Position numbers and translations under genes: made by a program | In this document: in pieces, positions 47,095-56,827 of the stretch | Layout: every line of letters begins with the position of its first letter | Numbering within the stretch: the stretch's first letter is position 1 | The notes under the pieces: generated by a model | The model's input: only the letters and a program-made list of their open reading frames with translations | The model's database searches: none | Told to the model about the DNA's origin: nothing | Source of the DNA: Siphonodentalium dalli | Taxonomy: Eukaryota > Mollusca > Scaphopoda > Gadilida > Siphonodentaliidae | Assembly: GCA_032622095.1 (NCBI GenBank) | Contig: CP136067.1 | Coordinates: 78,826,705 to 78,890,704 of the forward strand | DNA: 64,000 bases | Direction of reading: 5' to 3'

Positions 47095-47546
47095 GGTTAC
47101 ACAGGTGTAAATGTTTTCCATAGGCCTCAGTGCTAACGTTTTAGCGTATACTATTGGCAATATAAACATTGGGTCCAAAATTTTCTTTAAATCTGAAAAA
47201 TTGACACTTTGGGAAACTTTTTGTACAAAAATAATCAGGTACGACAGGCAGGGAATTCGCCTTTAAATCATGTGTTTTCCTAACTAGTGTCAGAACCGCA
47301 TAAAAAAATACTGTCATATTTTAGACCACAACAAAAAAATCAAACTTCACTACATAGGGTTAATTCCTGTGCCGATGGCTATTTTACCAGTGGGAAACCA
47401 TAGGGAAGAGGTGTGATGATTGTTTTATGCAAAAAGCACACAAGGCTATTGACCAATCAGGGCCCAGTGTCTATTTTATTCTCTCCTATAGATTCCTCCC
47501 GAATCCGCTAGAGGTCTCTCCGAACCTTATTTACACCAGTGTAACC
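47095..47546. mobile_element. GGTTACAC MITE, copy 2
   Basis: A 452-bp unit in the same orientation as copy 1, with 18-bp terminal inverted repeats GGTTACACAGGTGTAAAT / complement of GGTTACACTGGTGTAAAT. It is flanked by TA on both sides (47093-47094 and 47547-47548). A TA target suits Tc1/mariner or a related superfamily. Confidence 0.9.
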
Positions 47547-47548
47547 TA

Positions 47549-48126
47549 TTACATATACAATAGTATGTGTAGGTGTAGACAATATACTACCCTGTAGCAC
47601 AGTATTCTCATTGAGGCATTAACATCACAACTACAGGATTCAACAAACCGAATCAACCATATGTCTGATTGAAGCTGCATATGTAATGCTTGTTCTTTAT
47701 CACACAAAGCTCATATATTATATTGTAAAAGAGGTTATGGTTTCCACATTAAGATGTCAGTTATATTACATATGCCGTATTACATATGCTTATTGCCTCT
47801 TGATTCAGACTGCGGGAAATAGTCACATCTCAAATATTCACGGTAATACTCAAGCACACACCCTGTAGTTTCTCGGATAATTAGCTCGCTGTGAAAAAGA
47901 AAACAATGGTCATCAGTTAAAAATCCTCAACGAAGTCAGTAAATAAAGGCAACTATTCTGTTAGATCCTCTGTGCACAGATGTTGCCAATTTTTCTGTAA
48001 GTATTTAGATTGTTTCTTTGTCGATATGTCGACGGCTCAGTTACACACTGATGTTTTAGAATGGCCCAAAGTTTTGGTTTCCAATCGTCCAATGTCACAT
48101 TCTATTCTTATTCCCCATATATGGTG
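47549..48126. other. No feature recognised
   Basis: No exon, RNA gene or repeat is supported. Confidence 0.4.
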
Positions 48127-48513
48127 TTATTTGGACATGTCACGTAGTGTTGCTTTTGCTTCGTCAATTGCGACGTCGGTCATGGTGGCTCTAAATCTCG
48201 ATGTGTCTTGTGTGGTTGCAATATACTTAACTTGAGACGCTTCAATGCACTCCTGTAGTTCGGAGAAGTCATAACTGGTTGGTGGCCAATCTCCAGTTAA
48301 ATGTTGAACCGCTTTTCCACGTACCTGTGCAACATTGCTATCCATCTCCAGATTCCCTACTTTGTCCGTTGCTGCCACAGCTTCTGGACGTTCCATGTTT
48401 GGTGCGAACACATGCTGTTCCTCTAAACCCAGAACATCAGACAGGATATATTGTGTGTTTACACGTTGACTATCTGGATTTGTCACGGAATCGAGATTGT
48501 GTCATGGAGACAC
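48127..48513 (-). CDS. Unrecognised open reading frame, possible exon
   Basis: A minus-strand frame open for about 128 codons, ending at TAA (48127-48129). Its composition looks more protein-like than the AT-rich spurious frames around it: acidic N-terminal half (VLGLEEQHVFAPNMERPEA), then GKAVQHLTGDWPPTSYDFSE, ELQECIEASQVKYIATTQD and DEAKATLRDMSK at the C-terminus. A nearby ATG at 48535 opens a frame that stops after nine codons, so no clean start exists. It may begin at a splice acceptor or be a decayed transposon ORF. I recognise no domain. It lies upstream of a foldback repeat and outside the transporter gene. Confidence 0.35.
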
Positions 48514-48754
48514 TAATGTGTCCGAATCCATATTGTTCGAGACTGTTTCAGATAATGTCTAACTAAAAACAAATCAGCCCCATGGATTGACGCCGCGTGA
48601 TCTGATTTTAATCAGCTTACATGACAATTAGTCACAGTAGTTCGTTCAGCGCTCAACTTCACTCAACGGTTGGAACCGTTGGATACACACGAGAAATGAT
48701 AGTGTGGTGAAATTCTTGGTATGACCCAATTGCAAACTGAATATTATATAGAGG

Positions 48755-48898
48755 ATCTACAACGTGTCCCCAGTTTATAGCGGAATTTACAAAACAAGTC
48801 CATTAAAGCAGGTCTGGGCCGAGCCTTTGTGAGGTTCAGACCTAATTTACTGGACGAGTTTTGTAAATTCCGCTATAAACTGGGGACGAGTTGTAGAT
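48755..48898. mobile_element. Foldback MITE
   Basis: The arms are near-perfect reverse complements: the left starts ATCTACAACGTGTCCCCAG and the right ends CTGGGGACGAGTTGTAGAT. Both contain TTTATAGCGGAATTTACAAAA. The central third (AGGTCTGGGCCGAGCC) is a less perfect stem. About 70 bp per arm is visible. Confidence 0.85.
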
Positions 48899-49822
48899 TG
48901 TATTTATTACATAAACCAAAAGCTAGATAAATCATTCTTAAATCAACAAATGGGACGTGAAACTAACATCGGCTTCAAAACGATTCAAAACGATTTCACG
49001 TAACTATGCGTTGTTTGCTTGCGTAAAGAAATAGTCCCGGATAAATAAAGAATATTGACGTATTTTAATAGCGTAAATTTAAAGAAATAACTAATCAAAC
49101 TCTTCATTCATTAGTTTGTCGGAACCCTATTGGAAGCCATAGTATTTTGAGACGTAGCATACGGAATGTAAACAAACGACAAACCGGAAGCAAAGGTCAC
49201 CTGACACTATTTCCAGTTACTAAACGAACGTTTAATATCACAATTTATAGAATGGGTTTATTGAATGTTGTTATAGGGCAGGGTCATGTAATAAATATCT
49301 TTATTGAATACATTACACCAATATATACAGAAGACAGTATAAATTAATTATGCGGGTTTTGAGAAAAAGAAAAAGAATAATGAATATGACGGAAGCCGAG
49401 GCCGACGGCCTCACCATCTGATAATCTGCACGGGATTTTAAGTGAGATAAACCAGCCTCTGAGCTTAGGTATTCGGTCACATAAAATGCTCGGGCGTTGC
49501 GCGCCCTCGAACATTGTCTTGCTAAATCCCTAAGCTCCTCGTCGTATATCCCTCACGTAACTTTTGTTCGTTTATCTCGAAGTGTGTTAGCTGGTGATTA
49601 TCTTAACAATAACTGGGGAATATTAAAATTTGTAGCGACGGTAATGTGATGATAGTGAAATCCTTTAGATGCTGTAACGCGTAGCTTGTTCGAAAGTCTA
49701 ATTTTAAATAGAACTGTTTAATCTATGGAAGCTGCCGTAAATTACAAATATCTAACCATATAGCGACAGGTTTATTTAACACCAAACCAAAACCAAAGCA
49801 TCGTTCATACCAATTCAATTCA
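48899..49822. other. No gene recognised
   Basis: A short GC-richer patch lies at 49385-49510. No exon is supported between the MITE and the 3' end of the transporter gene. Confidence 0.4.
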
Positions 49823-49828
49823 TTTATT
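49823..49828 (-). terminator. Candidate poly(A) signal of transporter gene
   Basis: AATAAA on the minus strand, 176-181 nt past the stop codon at 50004. A 3' UTR of about 200 nt would be normal for an animal mRNA. Confidence 0.5.
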
Positions 49829-50003
49829 TCAAAAATCTAACAAAAGACAATGTACACACATGTGTGGACTTTTAGATAACAAATAGTTGTGTGTGCTATT
49901 TCAGTTCGTATGGTTGTTGTGATAGTGCTTCTGATGAACGCATGTGTATACATATTGTTGTACAATATGAAAATGTGATGCCCCTAGAGGTACACCCATC
50001 ATC

Positions 50004-51037
50004 CTATCTGAGGGAATTGATCTTCTTATACTTCCTTTTTCTGTACACTTTGATTAACCTTCCTGTATATATCCCCAATGATAATATCGCAATAAGAAAC
50101 ATGAACAGATATCCCCATCTGACACAGTTGTATCCGTAGCAATCTATAGATGTATGATCCGTGATACCTAGTTCATAGAAATACCCGAACATGTATTGTA
50201 GAAAGTACATAAACACGCATTGTGCTACTCGAATGAAACCCCAATTACGACCAAAGTTCGCGGTGCCAAATCTCTCGCTGACTTCAACTGGAACGGAGAC
50301 CCACATGATCCCGGACGGTATTCCAACTAGAATCGCCGTGAATATGAAAAGTCCGATAATTTCGCTGCCAACAACGTAAAATAGCATGGCGATGCACGCC
50401 ATCAACGAAGCAAACACCTGGAAATATAACCTATCCGAATGGAAATAGTCGACCAGAATGCCGGTCACGCAGCTACAAACTGCCGTTGAACCTGCCAGAG
50501 CGGGGATCAGAATAACGTCATAGCCGATGTGGCCGAGAGATTTAGATGCAGTTGTGATATTGTTTAAGCAAACCGTGTCGACCGACCCCAGAATAACGAA
50601 GGTCCATAGGTATATGTTGTAGTGCTCGTTCTTTACCAATTGCCACATCGATAGGTCTGTCTGTGGCTTCGTGCGATCGAACTCTACGCTCGCATCTCTT
50701 ATTTCTTCGTGGTTAACTTTATTTCTCTGGTCTGCTAGATCCTCGTAACCCTTTGCGTGTTCGTTTGAGTAATTGAATCTCGAAAATATGAAGCATAATG
50801 AATCGATTATCCCAAAAGACACCGCCAGCAAGATGAAAAATCCCGGGAGGTTGTTGGTTAATTCCCCGCCTTCTTCGTCCGTTTTTGTGAATAGATTATA
50901 GTATATCAGAGAGAATATTAGGGGACTTCCGGCAAACAAGGCATCCAGAACTCCTATGATCTTCCCTCTCCATTTGACATCGAAATTAACGATGGTGGTA
51001 TTCAGCGAAGAGATGTAGCCAAACATCGAACCAAAGC
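50004..51037 (-). CDS. Nodulin-like MFS transporter, terminal exon
   Basis: Encodes residues ~140-483 of a major-facilitator transporter, a 12-TM membrane protein whose substrate I cannot name. Splice acceptor TCCTCATTTCAG precedes 51037. A split glycine codon joins it to the exon at 53345-53139. Family blocks in order are FGSMFGYISSL (TM4), WRGKIIGVLDALFAGSPLIF (the RG.i.GiL signature of Nodulin-like domains), a charged cytosolic loop, then DLSMWQLVKNEHYNIYLWTF and NNITTASKSLGH (like the plant 'LNNLAQIGESLGY' block). Next come VPVEVSERFG (like 'tiaSElFG') and CYGYNCVRWGYLFMFLIAIL, ending in a basic KVYRKRKYKK tail before a stop at 50004. At least seven hydrophobic segments are visible. SLC43-type transporters were considered but fit less well. 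No frameshifts are present, so the gene looks live. Confidence 0.9.
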
Positions 51038-51738
51038 CTGAAATGAGGACCATGCATTTGTCATCTCACTTGCAAAACATGTAAACCAAACGTAGCGACA
51101 TACATAATGACCACTGGCTTCACTGTGTGTTCGCACCCACAATCCACATGTTAGCTGTATACAAAACGGCTTCCGAATGAGTTCTTTTTCCAAATTCATT
51201 CGCGGTTTTATTTGTCAGTGACCTATATATGCACCGCCCGCATAAGCCGGTTCCTGCACACACATACAAAAACGTTACCAGTACCCGATATAGCACAATG
51301 ATAAAATCACACAGAATGTGAAGCACACTAGAAATATATTTATTTGATTCGTGTTTGCCCAGTCGAATCGTTTGTCATTGGCGAATAATACATGTACATG
51401 TAGGTTACTACGAAACAGTTCGAAACATTTGCATATACAATGCATTGTGAAGATGATTTCCAAGGTCAGTGGCCAAATATTTACACATGCATGGATCTTT
51501 GACAACGTTTTCCTATATATTGTAGTGTTTTCGAATTAATCAAAGAAGTGTGTATGTCTTCATCCAGCATGGTGATAACAACCACAATACCGGCCTCAGT
51601 CGTTCAGTGTCACTTAGCAAGCTATGGCTCGATGTAGGCTGGCGCACACTACACATCCGTAGGCAACATCGCCATTTGCAAGCAATTTACAGAATTATCA
51701 ATGACATCTGACATATCTCCTACCAGCACGCTTTTTGT
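51038..51738. other. Intron 3 of transporter gene, right-hand part
   Basis: Unique AT-rich intron sequence between the terminal exon and LINE fragments. No repeat structure recognised. Confidence 0.6.
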
Positions 51739-52625
51739 TTTACTTTAAACATATTTTATTTGTATATCGAATAATACAAAAGGGATTGGGGACAAGTTAC
51801 AAAAATTACTTAGGCCCTCTCCCTGTTTACAATAATTTTATTATTCCGGGGAACGTTCGGAATATAACTTTAGATTTCCAAATAAATTGTATTCCTATTT
51901 CGCTAATACTGAGTCATTTCTCCCATTCGTTGTTCTGGAATGGAACACATTACCTGTGTATATAATCAATGCAACCTTCATTTCAGATTTCAAAGCCAAT
52001 TTAGGGATGATATTCCCAATAACAACCCCCCTCTTATTTTATACAGGACAAAGGAAAATGAATACAATACACTGTAAAATGCGGAATCATTGTAGTGATC
52101 TCCGTTCGGATATGTTTGATAGTCACATATCCGATTCGCCTATATGCCCCTGTAACTAAGACACTGAAGACCCCAATCACTACTGTCATGTATGCCCTTT
52201 ATATATAGATCAGAGCATTGACTTCTATCGAAATCTAAGTATTAATGGCTTTCAATCATTAGAAGCATACCATTTCTTATATGAATGGGGTTAGAGGTAT
52301 ATCAAACAACAAGAACACTACTCTTTTTCGTGTTACTCAATCTTTCATAGCTAAAGCGTTTTGAACAAACCCATGTATGAAATCATTGTAAATTTCGCCC
52401 ATGTTTCAAACTCACTGACTTCTAGGCTGGTGAAAACCATACACCCGTAGCACACACACTCTGTGCACTATACTCTTTATAAAAACTTTGTGCTATATCT
52501 GCTATGTATTTTTATGTATGTTCCATGATTGTATCAGGAGAGGGGCAAGTTGTAAGTTTTGTAACTTGTGCCCCGATCCATATATATGTATATTATCTTT
52601 CTAGATACATTAAAATATGTTTAAA
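51739..52625. mobile_element. LINE 3' fragments arranged in inverted orientation within an intron
   Basis: 51739-51835 is a minus-oriented LINE tail (AAACATATTTTATTTG, GGGGACAAGTTAC, GGCCCTCTCCCTG). From about 51850, plus-strand sequence encodes the C-terminal end of a LINE ORF2: EWNTLPVY, SDFKANLG, then CDLRSDMFDSHISDSPICPC and DTEDPNHYCHVCPLY, i.e. the C-x-C..H..C zinc knuckle. Its own tail at 52535-52625 has AACTTGTGCCCC and AAAATATGTTTAAAGTAAAG. The two tails point outwards. Stops interrupt the coding part. It lies within intron 3 of the transporter gene. Confidence 0.75.
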
Positions 52626-53138
52626 GTAAAGTAACCACACTACTCAATAACTCAAATTGGCCAAACCAATTATTTAATAGTAAACTATACCAGAAGAACC
52701 ATGTGGACAGGCGCGCGCCATATAGCTATATGTATCAATAATGGGATGACGTTTGGTAATTTGGGACTGATAACGCCATCATGAAATTTTGTATTCCTTG
52801 TCGACGAAATTGTTCGTTATCTAAATATTTCCGCGTGGTTTCGGTATCTTCTGGAGAATTAGTATACTACTTTCTCTCTTGACTTGTGGGTATTAATAAT
52901 GTAGCTATATAGTCTGTGCCCTGAATATACATATTAATATAACTGTAAGCAAATGCTATACATTCAATAATTGCCTTACATGTTTTGCACCAAACATTAG
53001 TCAGAACAAAGTGAAATGTTAGCATACAGTTTCGTCTTAAATTGCAAACACATTAGGTTCAGAGCACACGTTTATAGAAGATGAAGTGAGGGTTAAGCGT
53101 GATTGTTGGTATACCCTCAACCCACACGATATACTAAC
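52626..53138. other. Intron 3 of transporter gene, left-hand part
   Basis: AT-rich intron sequence. No feature recognised apart from the splice donor at its left border on the gene strand. Confidence 0.6.
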
Positions 53139-53345
53139 CTGCGAGCGCGAAGTAAAAAGCTACCAGGAAGTAGTTAGAATGATAAAATTCTATCATGGTC
53201 GTCGCACTCCAGAGTAGAACCATGGAACCACATGATAGTACTAGACCCAGTGCGCAGCTAAGCTTAGGCCCGAATCTGTCAAAGAACAGTCCCGGAAATA
53301 CGGCGAGACCCTGTCCAATATTAGCGCTAGACACGATCACTTCAA
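53139..53345 (-). CDS. Nodulin-like MFS transporter, middle exon
   Basis: A 207-base exon with acceptor ATTCTCTTCCAG before 53345 and donor GCAG|GTTAGT after 53139. Entry and exit are both phase 1, matching the neighbouring exons exactly. It encodes ~69 residues: EVIVSSANIGQGLAVFPG (TM2), the MFS motif A-like GLFFDRFGPK (residues ~89-98), LSCALGLVLSCGSMVLLW (TM3) and the start of TM4 (NYFLVAFYFALAG). The N-I-G...G-L-(F/Y)-D-R-(F/Y)-G-P-(K/R) pattern is the best family signature, seen in plant and fungal Nodulin-like transporters. The adjoining introns hold LINE debris on one side and the nested transposon stack on the other. Confidence 0.92.
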
Positions 53346-53750
53346 CTGGAAGAGAATATTGCAATCACGTTGGTGTCACAATGTGATCTATGTGTAGTTA
53401 GATAAAACGGAGACATCCAAATTACACAGCGCATTCATCAATTCCCATCTTCAATCCAAGTTATGTGGATAAGTCAAAAGTGTCATGAACTGTTGAATCT
53501 TACAACTACCACAAATAATGCCCAAAACGAATAATGACATTATATACATTAATATACTTGTTCTGCCCCTGTAATGCACAAAAATAACTCGAACTAACCT
53601 CCATAACTTATGCGATATAACTTTTATAAACGTGTAGACATATACGTCGTTTATGTTTGTTACCTCATACAGATAGCACAACGACTTTTTTTCGGTACCG
53701 AAAGTGTAATATAGTATCCATGGCTTTAACTTAGAGTGCACTTTCGGGGG
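53346..53750. other. Intron 2 of transporter gene, start
   Basis: Intron sequence between the middle exon and the tandem-repeat array. A hydrophobic 96-codon minus-strand frame at 53451-53741 has no MFS motif and no suitable splice phase. I do not call it an exon. Confidence 0.5.
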
Positions 53751-53754
53751 GTCA

Positions 53755-54390
53755 TGTGAAGAAAAAGCTTACATGTGAAGAAAATCTTATATACCCCCAA
53801 TTTTAATGCCAAAATGCGGTCAAATTCTAAGTCGAAAAATGGCCGTAACTCATGTGAAAATAATTAGACAGAACCTATATTCGAACTTGGCCTGTAGTTT
53901 TAGCTGGGAAATTCACATACCAGCTTTGGTTCAGATCAAATAATCAAAACTCGAGTTATCGGTCGGAAACCGAAATGTTATGAAATTGGTCAAATTCTAA
54001 GTCGAAAAAGGGCCGTAACTCATGTAAAAATAACTGGACGAAACCCATATTCAAACTTGGTGTGTATATTTAGCTGGGAAATACACATACCAACTTTGGT
54101 TCAGATCAAATCATCCAAACTGGAGTTATCGGTCGGAAACCAAAAATGTTAACAGACGATCAAATTCTAAGTCGAAAAAGGGCCGTAACTCATGTAAAAA
54201 TAATTGGACGGAACCCATATTCCAACTTGGCCTGTATCTTTAGCTGGGAAATACACATACCAACTTTGGTTCAGATCAAATAATCCAAACTGGAGTTATC
54301 GATCGGAAACCAAAAATTTTAACGGACGGACGGACGGACGGACGGACGGACTGATAACATAATACGACCTTTTTTCAAAAGGGCGTATAA
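53755..54390. mobile_element. Pearl-like element: 170-bp units, (ACGG)n, terminal hairpin
   Basis: Three units start at 53821, 53991 and 54161, each with CAAATTCTAAGTCGAAAAA, GGCCGTAACTCATGT and TTTAGCTGGGAAAT-CACATACCA. They are followed by an (ACGG)n tract at 54322-54350. A stem-loop lies near 54362-54390 (ATACGACCTTTTTT / AAAAGGGCGTAT). This is the textbook pearl layout for bivalves, here within intron 2 and just upstream of the foldback element. Confidence 0.8.
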
Positions 54391-55415
54391 AAATGATATC
54401 AGCCTGATATGATCAGTGGCATGATCACAAGCTAGATCATAAATGGGAAACAAAAATTTTACCGATGGATTACGTTTTGCAGATTTCAGATTACACATAG
54501 TAATGCATCAATTTAGTGTTTCGGCAATCGCCATGTCACAGGGCATCCTAATAAGTTCATAACGAGAAGGGAAAGAATCCATTTTGTTCTCCGATGTGCG
54601 TTTTGGGTTAGACCTTTCCTGACATTTACTTGCGGAAGTTTGAAACAGTTGACATTAGAGCTTTATAAAAGTCTTGTCGGAGCTTATGTTCTGTTATATT
54701 AGTGTTTCATGTTCACCCCCGTGTACGTGGTACGGCCAAAGCCGAGGATACGGCCAAAGCCGAGGAAATGGGAAAGTCATTTTCACGTATATGATATGGG
54801 GATATGTTTGTTTCTCATTGTAAAACAGACATCGAGCATCGTATGTGTATGGCCACACGAAGCAGAAGTATTTATCCACCAGCTGTCAATCAGTTTTCCC
54901 AGATCAGACCATTAATTTTCTTTTGGCGAATTTTTTCTATGGTGTTTTTGCTTTTGCTCACTCAAATTTTCGAGAACATCCATTCACTAGTATAGTTCCT
55001 GGACTTCCACGCTTCCAAAACAAATGCCGGTATATAGTTGAATCTGTCAATGAAGCATAGGATTTGACAGAATTTTTTTAATCCGTGTCGTTCTCAATAT
55101 CCGCGCGATATGAAGGGACCACTGTCGGTCCAGAAAGATCCGAAAGGCACAGATGAAGATCCGACCAAACGCCGAGTTTCTGTGCAGTAAATATGCGTAT
55201 TACTTAACCCTTTGAACCCGAGCGGTCGGAAAACCGGCCGCTGCGTGAACCTCCAAATACCCCAGCGGCCGGTATACCGGCCGCTGGACCGGCCATATAT
55301 CGACCGCCACGTGTTTGTTGTTTACATACATCGTCGTGGTCGTCTGCTTCTCCAATAATTATGTTTTTCTTTGTGTCTTGTTGCTATTGTGTTTAAGCAC
55401 ACAACATAATGCATT

Positions 55416-55622
55416 ATGAAGCCTAAAACATTTTCGGTAGTTGACGAGGTGGTCCGGCAAATTTTGGAATCGGACGCGGAAGATTTCGATGATGATGACT
55501 ACGCCATTTGTGAGTTAGAATGGGAGAACGAAAGCACAGTGACACTGGAAGATATTCAGACGTCAGTCGCTCCAGGAGTGGGTGGCGTTGTTTCAAGTAG
55601 AGATACGACAAGAGATCAATGT
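55416..55622 (+). pseudogene. Truncated piggyBac-type N-terminal reading frame
   Basis: An ATG at 55416 opens 69 codons up to the retroposon insertion point. The product starts MKPKTFSVVDEVVRQILESD and goes on into an acidic run with FDDDDYAICELEWENES. Acidic, DDD-rich N-termini are typical of piggyBac transposases, which fits the surrounding TTAA element. When the two retroposon target duplications are collapsed, the frame meets a TAG three codons later. It cannot encode a transposase domain in this copy. Function: none expected. Confidence 0.6.
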
Positions 55623-56827
55623 TTTTATTTTATTTTTTATTTATTTATTTTTTTTTAATTGGGTTGTTTGGGGTAGCTAGCCCCGGGATTGTCGAAAGGG
55701 CCGAATGGCCCTTTCCTTAATCCCTCATGATATTGATTTTATTAGAGAAATAAGAAGAAAAAAAAGATGAAAAAAAGATAGCAATTGAGAGATTCTTTGT
55801 GGTGATCATTTTCTTTTTTCTGGTGGTCTTGGATGCTTTGAATAGGCCAGTGTGAACTGGCCATATGTCTGTGTTGGGTTGACTGTTACTGTCCCAGATG
55901 TTCTCTCATTTTTGTCTCGATGCCAGTAGACCTGGCGATCACGCAGCAGGAAGAATTCGTATTTGGTGAGATGGTAAGTCTTTCCTGCTGCGTGGTGTGT
56001 TACGATCGCTGTCTTGATCTTTTCCCATTGTTTTTCCATCTGTTCTTTGGTGATGGACGTCGCCGGCTTCTCTTCATACCTCGGCGTCGGAGGGGCGGTG
56101 ATGGTAGATTCCGCCCCGGGTGGAGAATGGCTGGGTGGTGTTTCCATCTCCACGTCGAAACTGGCGGCAGGAACATCGGGGGTGGTATCCGCGTCCCTGT
56201 CTCCGCTCGTCTCTGTGCCGACAGCAGGGACCTCCGGCGGATCTACGGAGTCCCTGCTAGCTGGTCTGATGTCACCTGTCTCCATGCAGGCCGGGTCGTC
56301 TGGGCGTTTCTCAGACAACTCCGGCCTACCGGCTGTGACACTGGATGGCTGAACCCCACGGGGAGGGGTGACCGGCAGATCAACAGTCACCCCCTTCTTT
56401 TTCTTCCATTTCGCTCGTCTGGCTGCGTCCCTTCTCCTTCGAGCTGGCGTCTTTCTCTTAGGAGGCTCCTCTTTCATGGTACGGCTGGTCTTGGCGTTCC
56501 TGCTCCGGGTAGAAGATCTCTGGATACCAGCATCCTCCGTCCGGAATTCAACACAAAGAACCAAATAGCCCCTGTTAGACTGGAGACTCCAGCTAACAGT
56601 GTCCACTATTTGAGATCTTTGTATTGCAGCTAACGCGGCGTCAGGGATTAGCTCCATTGTCCGTCGCGCTAAGCCTAATCCAAAACCGTCTCACTCGCCG
56701 GCATCAGCACGAGGGCGGTTGCTTCCAATAAAGGTTACAGACCGCACAACTCACTCGTGCCGACGCTCTGACAAAAAGGAACTAATTAAGCCAAATAAAA
56801 TCTGACTTGTTCGCTCCACCTTCTGCC
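55623..56827 (-). mobile_element. 1.2-kb retroposon nested in the piggyBac element
   Basis: Flanked by a 12-bp direct duplication AGAGATCAATGT (55611-55622 and 56828-56839). The left border on the plus strand is a T-rich tract (minus-strand tail of AAATAAATAAA-like sequence), the mark of target-primed insertion on the minus strand. Just before the tail is a stem-loop at 55694-55715 (GAAAGGGCC / GGCCCTTTC with a GAAT loop), extended by GGGATT / AATCCC. A 170-nt leader precedes a 283-codon intact frame. There is no RT domain, so it must be mobilised in trans. Confidence 0.88.
55806..56657 (-). CDS. Retroposon-encoded basic protein (ORF1-like), 283 aa
   Basis: An uninterrupted frame from ATG at 56657 to a stop at 55806, filling most of the 1.2-kb retroposon. 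Residues ~1-45 form a compact N-terminus (MELIPDAALAAIQRSQIVD). Residues ~65-90 are strongly basic (KRKTPARRRRDAARRAKWKK), a likely nucleic-acid-binding or nuclear-import segment. Residues ~90-205 are a Pro/Asp/Glu/Thr-rich linker of low complexity. The C-terminal ~75 residues look folded (TKEQMEKQWEKIKTAIVTHH, then KTYHLTKYEFFLLRDRQVYW). The layout suggests an ORF1-type RNA chaperone from a non-LTR element that has lost ORF2, but I recognise no named domain and see no CCHC knuckle. GC content is well above the window average. The intact frame suggests recent insertion. Confidence 0.65.
   Translation of the reverse strand: MELIPDAALAAIQRSQIVDTVSWSLQSNRGYLVLCVEFRTEDAGIQRSSTRSRNAKTSRTMKEEPPKRKTPARRRRDAARRAKWKKKKGVTVDLPVTPPRGVQPSSVTAGRPELSEKRPDDPACMETGDIRPASRDSVDPPEVPAVGTETSGDRDADTTPDVPAASFDVEMETPPSHSPPGAESTITAPPTPRYEEKPATSITKEQMEKQWEKIKTAIVTHHAAGKTYHLTKYEFFLLRDRQVYWHRDKNERTSGTVTVNPTQTYGQFTLAYSKHPRPPEKRK

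Noticed and set aside
53451-53741. 96-codon hydrophobic minus-strand frame next to the middle exon of the transporter
   Set aside because: No MFS motif, and the TM1 exon already joins the middle exon in perfect phase without it.
55920-56633. 237-codon plus-strand frame and nested 112-codon frame
   Set aside because: Antisense shadow of the intact retroposon protein. The minus frame has the leader, the basic/linker/C-terminal layout and the correct strand relative to the tail.
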